Assembly (NCBI GenBank): GCA_005281725.1
Contig: SSBO01000014.1
Coordinates: 435,733 to 499,732, forward strand
Direction: 5' to 3'
DNA from: Wuchereria bancrofti
Lineage: Eukaryota > Nematoda > Chromadorea > Rhabditida > Onchocercidae
DNA: 64,000 nucleotides
In this document: one piece after another, positions 1 to 14,758 of the stretch
Layout: each line of letters opens with the position of its first letter
How positions within the stretch are numbered: the stretch's first letter is position 1
Program-made: the position numbers and the translations under genes
The notes under the pieces: generated by a model
Told to the model about the DNA's origin: nothing
What the model saw: only the letters and a program-made list of their open reading frames with translations
Database searches by the model: none

Positions 1-251
1 GACATGATTGACAAAATCTTCGTTTTAACACATTTATGACACATTTTTGATTGAATGGACATTTTAGAGACTTAAAATAATTGCTTTTAATTAATATACT
101 GAAATTAAAAAAAAAAAAAGAGAAGAAACTTATACAATTTATTACACTACAGAGAATGCCTTTTTAAATAAACAAATGCATCTAGAAATAAACTATGAAG
201 TGAAATTAGTGATAGCTGTAATGTAATATTTGCCTTATCATTATTAATTAG
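1..251. repeat. Direct copy of 1632-1882 ending at a one-base gap
   Basis: Bases 1-251 match 1632-1882 essentially base for base, including the homopolymers. The copied piece carries most of receptor exon 3 (1-69 corresponds to 1632-1700) plus part of the intron before it, and stops exactly at the N at 252. A second partial zinc-finger exon downstream of the hinge exons makes no sense in the gene, so this is best read as an assembly join error rather than a real duplication. Confidence 0.85.
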
Positions 252-252
252 N
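252..252. other. Single-N assembly gap
   Basis: One undetermined base joins the duplicated block 1-251 to the hinge exon at 253-313 of the receptor gene. Its true length is unknown; the missing ligand-binding-domain exons may belong here or beyond the left edge. Confidence 0.9.
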
Positions 253-2499
253 TTACGTGAATTTTTACGTGAGCTTATTGTAAAAGATTTTGCTTTTTCT
301 ACTTGATGTACATCTAAAGAGATGAAATTTTTGGACATATTAGACTAACTCATTAAAAAAACAAAAAAAAAAAAAGGAAAAAATAAAAAACTTTTAGCTG
401 AAATGTACGCCTGTTGTACGGCTGTTGTTGCCGATGTTGCTAAACAAATATTTCCATTCCATGCTGTTGACATTTCCGGTAAAACGGATACTGGCATTTG
501 TGGCATAGGCGTTAAGCAATTCGGTATTACCAGCGGATAGTCTATCCTATTTTTAACATTAAAATTAAATGTCATATTTCACAAATTAAAAATTACAACA
601 AAATTTTAATTTTAAATTTAAGGAAAACCCTCGCTCAGGATAAAAATTGTCGTGATTTGGTCGAGAAAATTGATTCATTGGATTGAATGGAGCAATAATT
701 TCATCTGATTGCGAAAATCTTTGCTCTGTAAATGATGATACAGCAATTAACTTAGTATGCGCAGGATAGAATCCACAAGTACATTTGCATTGACATGCTG
801 TTAAGCATCTGAAAATTTTAGCATTTATAGCAAATTCATTCAATTGTTTTCTTTTTTTTTTTTTTTTGCAATCAATATCAAAAAAATAAATGTTGCAAGT
901 TACATTCTATCTAATTATATTCCTTTTCACTCTTTCATGTTTCAAAATCTGAAATATGATAAGGATACATTTAAAACAACAACAAAGATGAGTTGAATAA
1001 ATTTAAATTTTAACTCAAAAACAAAAATTATTCATCACTTGGTTGAAAATATTTTACAACCTAAAATAATTTAGAAATTATTTAGACAACAATTTCAATT
1101 AGTGAAAATTTATCATTTATTAAAATACAACTATCTATTTAAAAAAGAAAAAAAAAAATGACACATATTGAAGAAATAAAACACCCTAAATTTGAGTACT
1201 GCTGAATAATAATTTTCATTAAAAATTCCTGATTTAATAAACTACTACCTCATAGTTGATTTTTTAACAAGTTCTACAAGAATTTGTTTTGGTACTGCAA
1301 CATCACCATCATCAATTTGATCAAATATTTTTTTGATTTCTTCATCATTTTCCGGAATTGTCGATAGTCTATGTTTCCGTGATCGATAACCTTCTCGCAT
1401 TATCCATTCCTTTTTCATGCCTACCTGTAGAAAAGGGAAAAGTTTCCATTTTTAATGCTAAATATATTTGTCAAATTGGAAGTGAATATATTTGTAAGTT
1501 TTGAAATTTGCTTGATTAATTAATAATTCAAATTGAAAATGGAAAAAGTAAGGTAAGAAAAAAGAAAAAAGAAATCAAACGAATCTTTAATTTTGCATTT
1601 TGTTACATACCTGAAAACAACGTTGCAATCGACATGATTGACAAAATCTTCGTTTTAACACATTTATGACACATTTTTGATTGAATGGACATTTTAGAGA
1701 CTTAAAATAATTGCTTTTAATTAATATACTGAAATTAAAAAAAAAAAAAGAGAAGAAACTTATACAATTTATTACACTACAGAGAATGCCTTTTTAAATA
1801 AACAAATGCATCTAGAAATAAACTATGAAGTGAAATTAGTGATAGCTGTAATGTAATATTTGCCTTATCATTATTAATTAGATTTAATCAAAATTTTTTA
1901 ATCAAAAATTTTATGAAATTAGATTAATTGCTATTAATATAATATACGATTACTGTTTCAATTTAAAAATTATGAACATAGTGTAATATTTTAATTTTAT
2001 AAAGTTAGAGTGTAAGTATTTTAATTTTATGAAAAAAAAATCTAATTAATAACCTCTTGACGATTAGCATTACGTCGAAAAAATGCTTTACATGATTCAC
2101 ATGTTATCACTGAGAAATTATAACCAATGGCACGATCACCACATACCTATTTAAATTAACTTCTTTTTAATATTTAAAAAAAAAAACAAAATATTATTTA
2201 AAAAAAAAAAAAAGAAAGGATTTTTTTCTTTCACATATTCTACAAATTTCAAGATAATTAAATTATCTTAATGTTTGAACTATTTGAAAAATTAACCTAC
2301 ATTACAATAAATGTGACTAAATAAATAAAATAGATAGCAATAAAAATTTATGAAATGAAAAATTAAGCGATTAAATAAATGTTTACTCCACTTTGCATGA
2401 TTTTTCCGATGATTGTGAATCGTTATTTTTGCTATCAGAAATGGCTAAATCATCTTCACTTGACAGAGATGATGACATTTTTACTTTCAATGCTTTCAT
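253..2499 (-). CDS. NR1J-type nuclear receptor (DAF-12/NHR-8/HR96-like), N-terminal part
   Basis: Ligand-regulated transcription factor of the nucleus, incomplete at its C-terminus. Exons on the minus strand: 2499-2392, 2146-2054, 1700-1611, 1424-1249, 808-629, 546-392 and probably 313-253, all in phase. Exon 1 gives a 36-residue Ser/Asp-rich start. The DNA-binding domain is residues ~35-104: zinc finger I C35/C38/C52/C55 with P-box CESCKA, finger II C71/C77/C87/C90, then VGMKKEW. The ESCKA P-box is the mark of the NR1J group (C. elegans DAF-12, NHR-8, NHR-48; insect HR96), which respond to sterols or xenobiotics. The hinge is long and begins with an odd Cys cluster, CLTACQCKCTC. The ligand-binding domain is absent: the coding sequence runs into an N at 252. 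The first intron's donor (GTGGAG) is weak but is the only one restoring CKVCGDR. DAF-12 versus NHR-8 cannot be decided without the ligand-binding domain. Confidence 0.88.
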
Positions 2500-2509
2500 T
2501 TTACAGACT
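2500..2509 (-). promoter_or_regulatory. 3' splice acceptor just upstream of the receptor start
   Basis: On the minus strand TTTATAG ends at 2508 and the ATG follows at 2499, only 8 bases on. An acceptor this close to the start codon fits spliced-leader trans-splicing in nematodes, or a cis intron separating a 5' UTR exon. The spliced leader gene itself is not in the window. Confidence 0.4.
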
Positions 2510-3265
2510 ATAAACGAGCAAAATACATAACGTTTTTTAATTGCTAAGCTAACGTTCTAAACTTTATCAGTCGTTCAAAATGCTTATCTGTAATATTCTG
2601 ATAACAAATCAAAAAAAAAAAAAAAAAAAAGTAGAAAGATGGCTACAATTTTTCAAAATCTGAAAATATGTTAAACTTGATAAATTTTTTCAAAATTTTT
2701 TGATCATATTATATTAACTGTAAAAATTTTGGGAAAAAACAAAAGATAAGAATAAAATAAGCTTACAGAATAGTTTCTTAATTCATCCCTAAATCAAATT
2801 AATCAGATCATCTCTTTTTTTTTTTTTAATCATTTTCTAAATACGTTTATTATTGATATAACATATTTAAAACTGCTATTGCGTTCAACAATTTTGATTA
2901 TATAATTTCATGCACAAATGAACAAAAAAAAAAAAAGTGTTAAATTTTTACACAAATAACGATAATTAATCAATTTGTTCAAATTTAATTTATTTTACTT
3001 CACTTTGATCATTTTTATTTAATTTATTTTAATCTGAAACTTACTTATGTTTTACTAAAGTTAGTTAAAATTTTAACACTGAATTTAATTTGTCATTTCA
3101 CTGAGCCTATTTAATGTCAAATTAAAATATATTTGCTTCAGTTTAATTTAACGTTAATTCCTCATTTAATTGCTGAAAAATAGTGCAAATAATTTCTCAA
3201 TCAACTCAAGAAACAGCTGCTTTTCTTCAATAATTTCAAAAATTTCACTTTCACCAACATTGATG

Positions 3266-3340
3266 CATACACATTCACACATACACAAACACACACGCAT
3301 GCACATACATACACACACACACACATACATACATATCTTA
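3266..3340. repeat. CA/CATA microsatellite
   Basis: Imperfect (CA)n mixed with CATA and CACG units, followed by a TATA-rich stretch. Confidence 0.85.
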
Positions 3341-3846
3341 TATATTTATATACACAAACAAATATGCATCATTTATCTATATCCCTGTAGCTAATAGATT
3401 TTAAGATTTTTTTTTCTTTTTCAAAATATCAATTATCCCAGATGCTATGATAAGTTTACTTCATCTACCACCATTATATCCCTATCATACGAACGTTTAA
3501 CGTTTAATTTTCATCCTTATCAGCTATCAGTCTTCCTTTATTCATTCCTTTGTTTTTCCTATAAATCGATGATAAAAAAAGTTTGATAAAAGTATCAGTT
3601 AGTCAATATTTTATATTTAAATTTATTTCAACCTATTATACATTCCAATCTATTGATTATACCGTACTTTTTTTTTCATTTCAATACTTTTCCAACTTAT
3701 TGATAATACTTAACTTTTTTTTTCCTAAATCATAACAACTGTTTTATTACATCCTATCAAAGTGAAATAATATTATATTTGATATCGATATAATTGTTAG
3801 TGTCAAAAATGTTACAATCGGAAATTCACCATTATTATTATTACTA

Positions 3847-3998
<152 letters not shown>

Positions 3999-4128
3999 GA
4001 AGTTATCTCACTTAATGGGTGATAGAAATTTCATTTTTCTTATTGATCATTTATTTTGTTTGAATTTATTATTTCAGAAGCGAAGAAAAAATAAATAAAT
4101 TGAACTTTTACCATTTTTTTTTCTTTAT

Positions 4129-4139
4129 NNNNNNNNNNN
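4129..4139. other. 11-N assembly gap
   Basis: Eleven Ns form a gap of unknown true size. It lies just before the first recognisable kinase exon, and the right flank is a T-saturated version of sequence found at 32.4 kb. Confidence 0.95.
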
Positions 4140-4248
4140 TTTTTTTTTTATTTTTTCGTTTTCTCTTTGTTACACATTTTTTTTTTTTTTTTTTTTAAAA
4201 AAAATTTTGGTTTTTTTTTTTTTACTTTTTTTTTTTTTTTTTGGCAAA

Positions 4249-4283
<35 letters not shown>

Positions 4284-4340
4284 ATTTTTTTTTTTTTTGA
4301 TTGGTTAATTATGATTTAGAGGGATTTTTTTTTTTTTTTT
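4140..4340. repeat. T-saturated degraded copy of 32411-32590
   Basis: Landmarks occur in the same order as at 32.4 kb: a poly-T run, ATTTTTTCG plus TTTTCTCTTTGTTACACA, another poly-T run, then GGCAAAAC followed by a GACTTTTT/GAACTTTTT element. In this copy most other bases between the landmarks have become T. It reads like an error-dominated sequence end placed beside the gap rather than a diverged genomic repeat. Confidence 0.6.
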
Positions 4341-4361
4341 AATATTATTATCATATTGCAG

Positions 4362-7356
<2,995 letters not shown>

Positions 7357-8192
7357 ATTTATGAATGAAAATCAATAATATATGCTTTACTGATTGATGA
7401 ATAAAATTTAATATTTGTTATGTTACAACACACTGATAATGTTTGAAAAATTACAAAATTGTTAAAATCATTGATTGTTACACTTGATAACTAATCTGAT
7501 AATAATTCAATTGAAATATTATTTTCTCAAAAGAAATAATGAAATTTGCTAAATTTCTATCCAACATTTTATTGAAATTTTATCCTCCATTTTAATTTAA
7601 TTTTATTTTTTTCTATTTATTGATATTAGTAGTATTAATTAATTGTTTATTTTATTTTATTTTTTATACTTATTGATAGTAGTAGTAGTAGTAAAAGTAG
7701 TATTTACTATTAATTGTACTATGGATAATTTCCAGAAATTTTCAGCAACAATCAATCTTAGTCGTTAATAATAAAGGTAGAAAAAAATGAAACAAAAAAA
7801 TAAAAATAAAGAAAAAACAATATAATTCTGATTATATTAATAATAGTGGAAGTAATCACTAAAGGTAAACGTTTAATTGATTGAAATTATTGAAATGTAC
7901 GAAAAAAAAGAAGTATTTTTAGGAAAAGAAAATTCTTTGAAAATATTTTGATTAGATCACATTATCAATTAAAATTTTAGTGGTTAAAATATTATGAAAA
8001 AAAAAAAGACAAAATTAGAAATGAAAATAATAGTTCATATTTTGAAATGCTGAGAAAAGTAAACAACGACAAAAAGTTTCCTTCTTCTTTTTAAATAAGA
8101 TTTAAAATACCAATAATTGAGCGTATTTATTTGTTATAAAAACTTATTGTAACTTAATATTTAATAATAAATAAGTCACCTCTTTCATTCTG

Positions 8193-9393
8193 TTTTTTTT
8201 TTTTTTTTAACTTTTAATGAATAAAATTTCCAAGTTTTCTTTTTATACAATGATAGCAGATAGGATTGTCAACTTTTTTTTTTTCTTTTTATTTTAAAGA
8301 TTTTTTATATGTCTTACAAAGTTTTACAAATAAAAATATGAATAAGCAATAAAAAACATAAAAAGTGCTAAAAATTTAATCTTAATTAAATTAATTTAAT
8401 TTGTTATAATTTAGGTGAAGAAACTCTTACTGATCATCCATCATCATCTAGTATATCATTATCACAAAGCCAATGGCAAAATGTTGAGCCAAAAACATGG
8501 CCTGAAGGTTATCAACAAAAAGTTCAAACACGATCAGCTTTTTTTACCTGGTGGTAAATTTATGAATGAAAATCAATAATATATGCTTTACTGATTGATG
8601 AATAAAATTTAATATTTGTTATGTTACAACACACTGATAATGTTTGAAAAATTACAAAATTGTTAAAATCATTGATTGTTACACTTGATAACTAATCTGA
8701 TAATAATTCAATTGAAATATTATTTTCTCAAAAGAAATAATGAAATTTGCTAAATTTCTATCCAACATTTTATTGAAATTTTATCCTCCATTTTAATTTA
8801 ATTTTATTTTTTTCTATTTATTGATATTAGTAGTATTAATTAATTGTTTATTTTATTTTATTTTTTATACTTATTGATAGTAGTAGTAGTAGTAAAAGTA
8901 GTATTTACTATTAATTGTACTATGGATAATTTCCAGAAATTTTCAGCAACAATCAATCTTAGTCGTTAATAATAAAGGTAGAAAAAAATGAAACAAAAAA
9001 ATAAAAATAAAGAAAAAACAATATAATTCTGATTATATTAATAATAGTGGAAGTAATCACTAAAGGTAAACGTTTAATTGATTGAAATTATTGAAATGTA
9101 CGAAAAAAAAGAAGTATTTTTAGGAAAAGAAAATTCTTTGAAAATATTTTGATTAGATCACATTATCAATTAAAATTTTAGTGGTTAAAATATTATGAAA
9201 AAAAAAAAGACAAAATTAGAAATGAAAATAATAGTTCATATTTTGAAATGCTGAGAAAAGTAAACAACGACAAAAAGTTTCCTTCTTCTTTTTAAATAAG
9301 ATTTAAAATACCAATAATTGAGCGTATTTATTTGTTATAAAAACTTATTGTAACTTAATATTTAATAATAAATAAGTCACCTCTTTCATTCTG
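8193..9393. repeat. 1,201-bp tandem duplication, copy 2
   Basis: Exact repeat of 6992-8192 at a constant offset of 1,201 bp. The junctions sit in poly-T tracts, which would allow either slippage-type duplication or an assembly error. No divergence was seen between the copies, so it is very young or artificial. Confidence 0.95.
8415..8557 (+). pseudogene. Second copy of the terminal PI4K2 exon
   Basis: Same acceptor, same reading frame and same stop as 7214-7356, ending FFTWW. It has its own AATAAA at 8601. Splicing from 6567 to this copy would give the same protein with a different 3' end distance, so it is redundant rather than disabled. It could also be an assembly artefact. Confidence 0.75.
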
Positions 9394-12300
9394 TTTTTTT
9401 TTTCTTAATTTCAGGAGTTTCTTTTTTTTTTTTGTTAAATTTATAATTGCAAAGTGTCAGTTTTTATCATTCAAAGAATTAATTCAGCATATTACGCTAA
9501 ACTCATTCGTTCATATGTAAATTTGAAAGTATCTAATGGAGTCTTCACAAAATTAAACTGTTAAATTCACAAAAATAAGTTATGATATGCAAATGAATGA
9601 TAATACTTTTATCACATCAAACTGACTTTTGTATTTTTTAAGTTATGCTAGATAACATTTACTTATTTGTGTCTCTTATTCATTTAAGAAAAAAAAAAAA
9701 TTAAAATTTACTCCAAATGAACATAAAAAAGTCCGAGTCGATTTCATTTAAATCTAAAAAGTGCTTCATATAAAAATCTATTTGTTTTTTTTTTCTTTCT
9801 TTTAAATTAGCATAAATGATTTATAATAATAATTTTTATTTTCAAATTTCATAAATTTATTATGATCAAATAAATTTAATATGAACAACAGTTAGATTTT
9901 TTTTTTCTTTTCATACTGGCAAAGTAAAAAAACTTTAGCAAATTATTTAATCAATTTTGTTTATTTAAATCTTATCATTCAATAAATTTTCCAAATGTAT
10001 AGCAAATTTTGTGTATGCGTCGTTAGACGATTGTATAATGAAACAAATCAAATTTACATTTTTTTTTTTTTTTGTTTTTAATAAATGAAAGTGAAAAAAA
10101 ATTCTTAAATACTTTTTAAAATATGTGATGAAAGTATAGTAAAATAAAAAAAAATAATAATAATAAAGTTGAGCAGGAAAAAAAAAAGTAATATAAACTG
10201 ATTTTTCCATGAAAATTTTGAAAATTTAACAAAATGTATATCATCCTGGAATGGTTTTAAAAATTTTACGCTTCTTGAACATTTTTATTGGTGTAAATAA
10301 AGAACGAAAGGAAAAAAAAAAACTGAAGAATTTAAATGGTTACTTTGTTACTTTCTGTTGAAAATTTTATTGGATGTTACTAATTTAAATCTTTACTTTT
10401 CTTTCTTTATTTTAATTCAGGTTATATTTAATCAAATTTAAAAAACAAAACAAAGATTGTAGGGATCGATAATGGACATTATGTTTTTAAAGTTTAAAAA
10501 AAAAGAAAAAAAGTGATTCAATTAAAATGAAATCATTTCTGCCTGTTTAAAAGAATATTATTTACCTACTATTACATAAAAGGAAAAAATGAAAGAGAGG
10601 GAGAGAGAGAGGGAGAAAAAAATAGTAATATATAGAAGTTTAAAAGGCTATTTTTCCACTGTTATATGAAAAAAGAGAAAGGGAGAGGGAGAGAGAGAGA
10701 GAGAGAGAGAGGGAGAAAGATGGAGGAGATACATTAGTTTGTGAAAAAGTTGGCGAAGCGTAAAAATACTTATCAAATTTGTTTACATTAAATAATATTT
10801 ATTATTTAATAAGTGTTTTTTTTTTATCGATATATGCACACATATAATATAATAAATAATATAATATAACATAATATAATATTATTTATATACATATTAT
10901 TTAATAAGTATTTTTTATCGATATAAATATATCTTTTAAAATGAAAATCCATTGCATACTTTAATTTCATTCTAAAAAAGAATCTCATTTTCATTGAAAT
11001 ATTAGTAACATTATTAAAATGATGACAATGGCAACAATAAATGATTAAAAGATGATTGAAATAGATCAATGAAAAGGGATGATAAAAAAAAAAAAATTGT
11101 TTTGTGTTTTTTCTTTTCTTTCTTTTTTTTTCATCCAAAACGTTTGTCAAATGTTATTATTACTATAATTATTATTGTTCTCGTATATAATGCAACAGAA
11201 AAAAAAAATAATAAAAAGGTGAAAAAAAAAAAAGTGAAAGAAAGAAAAAGGAAAAGTGTTCCGGCTAATATTACTTTAACCATTATACTTTTCGCATATA
11301 TTTAAAAAAAAAAAAAAAACCGATCCGACTCATCATTTTTGCATATTTTTAGAGGCCAAATCATCTCTTCACAAATTTCTATATATTATTTTTCACACTT
11401 TCATATATTTATATGCATATATGTTTTTTTTTTTTTCATTTCCATTTTCATTTATTTCATTCTAATATTCATTCCCTTTTTATCATCTCTTTCTCTCACT
11501 CTTTCTCTCTCTCTCTCTCTCTCTCTCTATGCGATAAATGAAATCACCGATACCAATAAATTTTTTTTTTTTTTAATTTAAAACGTTATTCTTTTTTTTT
11601 TTTTTTTTTAAAAACTTTATTCTCTTTACTATTATTATTATTATTATAAGCCTTTCATTTTTTTTTTTATTTCTTTCTGTCTTTTCTCTTTTTTTTTTCT
11701 CCCAGAAATATTATTCGATGAAATCTTTCTTATCAAATTCAAATTTTTTCTTTCTTTCTTTTTCTTTTGTTTCCTCTTTTTTTTGTAGTGTGTATTCAAT
11801 AATGCTTATTAAATAATAAAAGTATTATATAAGAATTGAATTTAAAAATTCTTTATTGATAATATAATATATGTATATATAACATTTTATTGTATGCAGT
11901 GATTTATGTTTGTAAGCAAAAATTATATTTTTCCAATTTAATATCAAAGATTTTTAGTGCTTTATTGGAGCATATCAGTGATTATATATTTGATTTCATT
12001 TGTTTGTTTACATATTTTATCAAATGATATATGAATTCTGTAATCATCAAATATTCCTTCACAATCAAATATCTATTTCTATTTCCATTTCTATTTTCTA
12101 TTTTCTATTTATCTTTTTACTCTCATTTATTATTCATTCCATCATTAATTTTTTCATTTTTCCTTTTCACTTTTTCCATCTTATCTTTCCCAATTTTTCT
12201 TTTCTTTTCCTTCCTTTTTTTTTTCTTTTTTTTATTATTAAAGAAAGGTTTCGTTTTTCTTTTTACTCTTTTTTTTTTCTTTCTTTGTCACCTTCTTCTC

Positions 12301-12650
12301 TTTTTACATATTTGGCCTAAAATAAATTTGATGAGAAACAAAAAGTTTTTTTATTTTTCTTTTTTTTTTGGTTGTAATTAAACTTAAACTTTTTTTTTTA
12401 AATTATTGATAATGCTACGACGTATGTGAAATTTTATTTTTCTTTTTCATACAAATTTTATGATAGCACTAAGTGAAGGAAGTTATTTTGTAAATTCCTT
12501 TCAGAAATTTTATCCTTTTTTTTTTCTGTAAAAAATAAAGATAAAGTGAAACTAATCGTTATCAAAATTTGCTTCTTTTTCTTTTTTTTAAAAGAAATTA
12601 TTATTTCTTATTAGGATTATCAGATTTTTTTATGAAATATTTATTTGAAT
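9394..12650. other. Gene-poor AT-rich region
   Basis: No exon with supporting splice signals and phase partners was found. The region carries poly-T runs, a GA-rich tract at 10585-10725, AT dinucleotide stretches near 10840-10910 and a CT-rich tract at 11490-11530. Open frames here are phenylalanine- or lysine-rich translations of homopolymers. Confidence 0.6.
10588..10725. repeat. GA-rich (polypurine) tracts
   Basis: Two blocks of GAGAGA/GGGAGA, at 10588-10618 and 10676-10725, are separated by unique AT-rich sequence. Long polypurine runs of this kind can form triplex DNA. Confidence 0.8.
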
Positions 12651-12677
12651 ATATAATGTATGTTAAAATACAAAATC

Positions 12678-12729
12678 ACACGTGTACACGTGTAATTTAT
12701 TTATGATGTATACGTGTATATACGTGTAT
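12678..12729. promoter_or_regulatory. Palindromic cluster of four ACGTG cores
   Basis: 12678-12693 is a perfect 16-bp palindrome holding two CACGTG E-boxes 8 bp apart. Twenty bases later two TACGTG elements lie 10 bp apart (12711 and 12721). ACGTG is the core bound by HIF/ARNT-type and other bHLH factors. The binding role is inference. Confidence 0.35.
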
Positions 12730-13974
12730 TTAAAAAATGAAGCAATAAAAAGAAAAATCTTACAATATGTAAAAGAAAAAAGAAAATAGAAATTACTAAA
12801 CGCTTTTTTTTTTCTTATTTGAAGGAAATCTTTAGTTGAAAATATTACTCGTAAGTGAACATTCCTTCTTTCGTTTTTTTTTGTTTTTGCAAAAAAAAGT
12901 CTTAAAAGATAAATTGTAGGGAAAAGTGATATAGAAATAGTTTGTCAAAATTAAATGAAATTTTCGGAATTCATATGATTATAATGAGATGGGAATGAAT
13001 TTCAAAAATTTTTCATTTTCTCATTACTGACAAATTTCATTTGCCGAAGGGCAACTTTTAATATGTCCCTAATATAAAAGTTAATTTCGTTTTTGTTTAG
13101 ATTGACTTTAACAAGTTACCTTAATTGACAATAATTGCGACACTTAAATTTTCATGAAGGACAAATTTCTCTTTCATAATTATCTGTAAGCAAGAAATTA
13201 ATGTCATCTTCATTTGACTTCTCGACCTGAATTACATACTTGCACAATTTCACATCATCCTTTTAAACAATCTATTAATTTACCTTCTTGAAATGTAACA
13301 TTAAATGAGAGATAATGTATTTAACGTTTTTTTTTTTCTTTTCCTTTTAATTCAAATTTAACCCAAATTTGTTTTTTATTGATGATTTGAAAAAAAAAAG
13401 ATTCAATCTTAAAAGATAAAATGTTGCGAGTAGTAGTAGCAATAGCAATAACAAACACAAAATTTTCTTCTTGAAAATAAATTCCGATCCTAAATTATTA
13501 AACACAATCTTGAATAGATGTTTTCATAAGTTTGCATTAAAATATGAGTTATTTATTGTAAATGAGATAAAATTTATAAATCCAAATATTTTGCATTTCT
13601 TTTACCTCTTTCTTTTTCTACCTCCTTCTCTCTCTCTCTCTTCCTCTCTCTAATTCACTACTTGATGAAACTTTCGAATAATAAATGGATGTACAAATTA
13701 AGTTATTCTAATAAATAAAGATTGAAAACAGGAAAAAAAAAAAACGAACTTTTTGTAAAATATATAAGAAATTCAAATGTGAAAACATTTGTTCAAATTA
13801 TGGCATTCGAAAAAATTTTTCCTTTTATTTTAATTTATCCTTGGCCTGAAAAATTTGAATTATTTATCTTCAACATTACCTGCCTATTTTTTTTCTCTTC
13901 CTGTTTTTTTTTTTTTGACATTATCTGCTTTTACCTAACACACACAAAAAAAAAAATTTTTGATTACAATTGAT

Positions 13975-14062
13975 AACATCGATTATTCATTATCATCATC
14001 ACGATCATCGCCATTATCACCATTGTCATCGTTATCACCATCGTCATCGTCATCATTCATTT
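13975..14062. repeat. Imperfect ATC/ACC/GTC trinucleotide tract
   Basis: Interrupted TCATCA/CACCAT/GTCATC units in a consistent three-base rhythm, giving a serine-rich open frame by composition alone. Confidence 0.8.
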
Positions 14063-14253
14063 TCCATTTTATCATTCATTATAAAATTCAAACTTTTTCT
14101 TCATATCATACACAATTTCAACTATTGAAGGTATTGAATTTTGAAAATTACCATCATACTATGTGTTCTGTTATACGGATGAATCAATAATTCAGGACAA
14201 TGACATACGTTTGTCAATTTGACGACAATTACAGTTGAAATTCTTTTATTGTA

Positions 14254-14312
14254 CATGCGCATATTGAATGCATGCATGTGTGCATGTATGCATGTGTATG
14301 TATATTTGTTTG
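14254..14312. repeat. TGCATG/TGTATG alternating purine-pyrimidine tract
   Basis: Several TGCATG hexamers within about 60 bp of alternating purine and pyrimidine bases. Such tracts can adopt Z-DNA, and UGCAUG in RNA is the FOX-1 family recognition word. No gene spans it, so a splicing role is unlikely. Confidence 0.7.
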
Positions 14313-14675
14313 AATACTGTAAAAATGTTAAAAGATGATAGTTTCACCTAAATTTGAATATATTTACGATTAGAAATGTAATGTTTGCTTATTTCTTGGT
14401 AGGAAAGATAGGAATAGAAAGAGCATTATGAGATGTAAAGGTAAAGAAGGTAAGGTTATCGAAATATTTTTCTTCATTTTCTTTTTTTTTTTTTTTTTTT
14501 ACATTCGAAAGGTTTATTCATTTTTCTATTAGCACTCAAAATATATATATTTTTTTAAATGAAACTAATGTATTATTTCATTAATGTTCTATTGCAATTC
14601 TTTCCCAATAATTTCATATGATTGCAATTTTTCATACCATTTATCACCTTATCATTATTACTTATTTGTTTATTT

Positions 14676-14758
14676 ATTATTATTACTATTATTATTGTTA
14701 TTATATCATTATTATTATCAGTATTATTACCATCATCATCATCATCATCATTCGAATC
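14676..14758. repeat. ATT then ATC trinucleotide tract
   Basis: TTATTATTACTATTATTATTG blocks pass into CATCATCATCATCATCATCA. Simple-sequence DNA. Confidence 0.85.

Noticed and set aside
9965..10210. 81-codon minus-strand frame
   Set aside because: Mostly Phe/Tyr/Lys from A/T runs; the C-terminal part is slightly more complex but has no splice partners or family match.
12000..12381. 106- and 116-codon Phe/Ser/Leu-rich frames
   Set aside because: Two overlapping frames stay open because the strand is T- and CT-rich; no splice or start context and no complex motifs.
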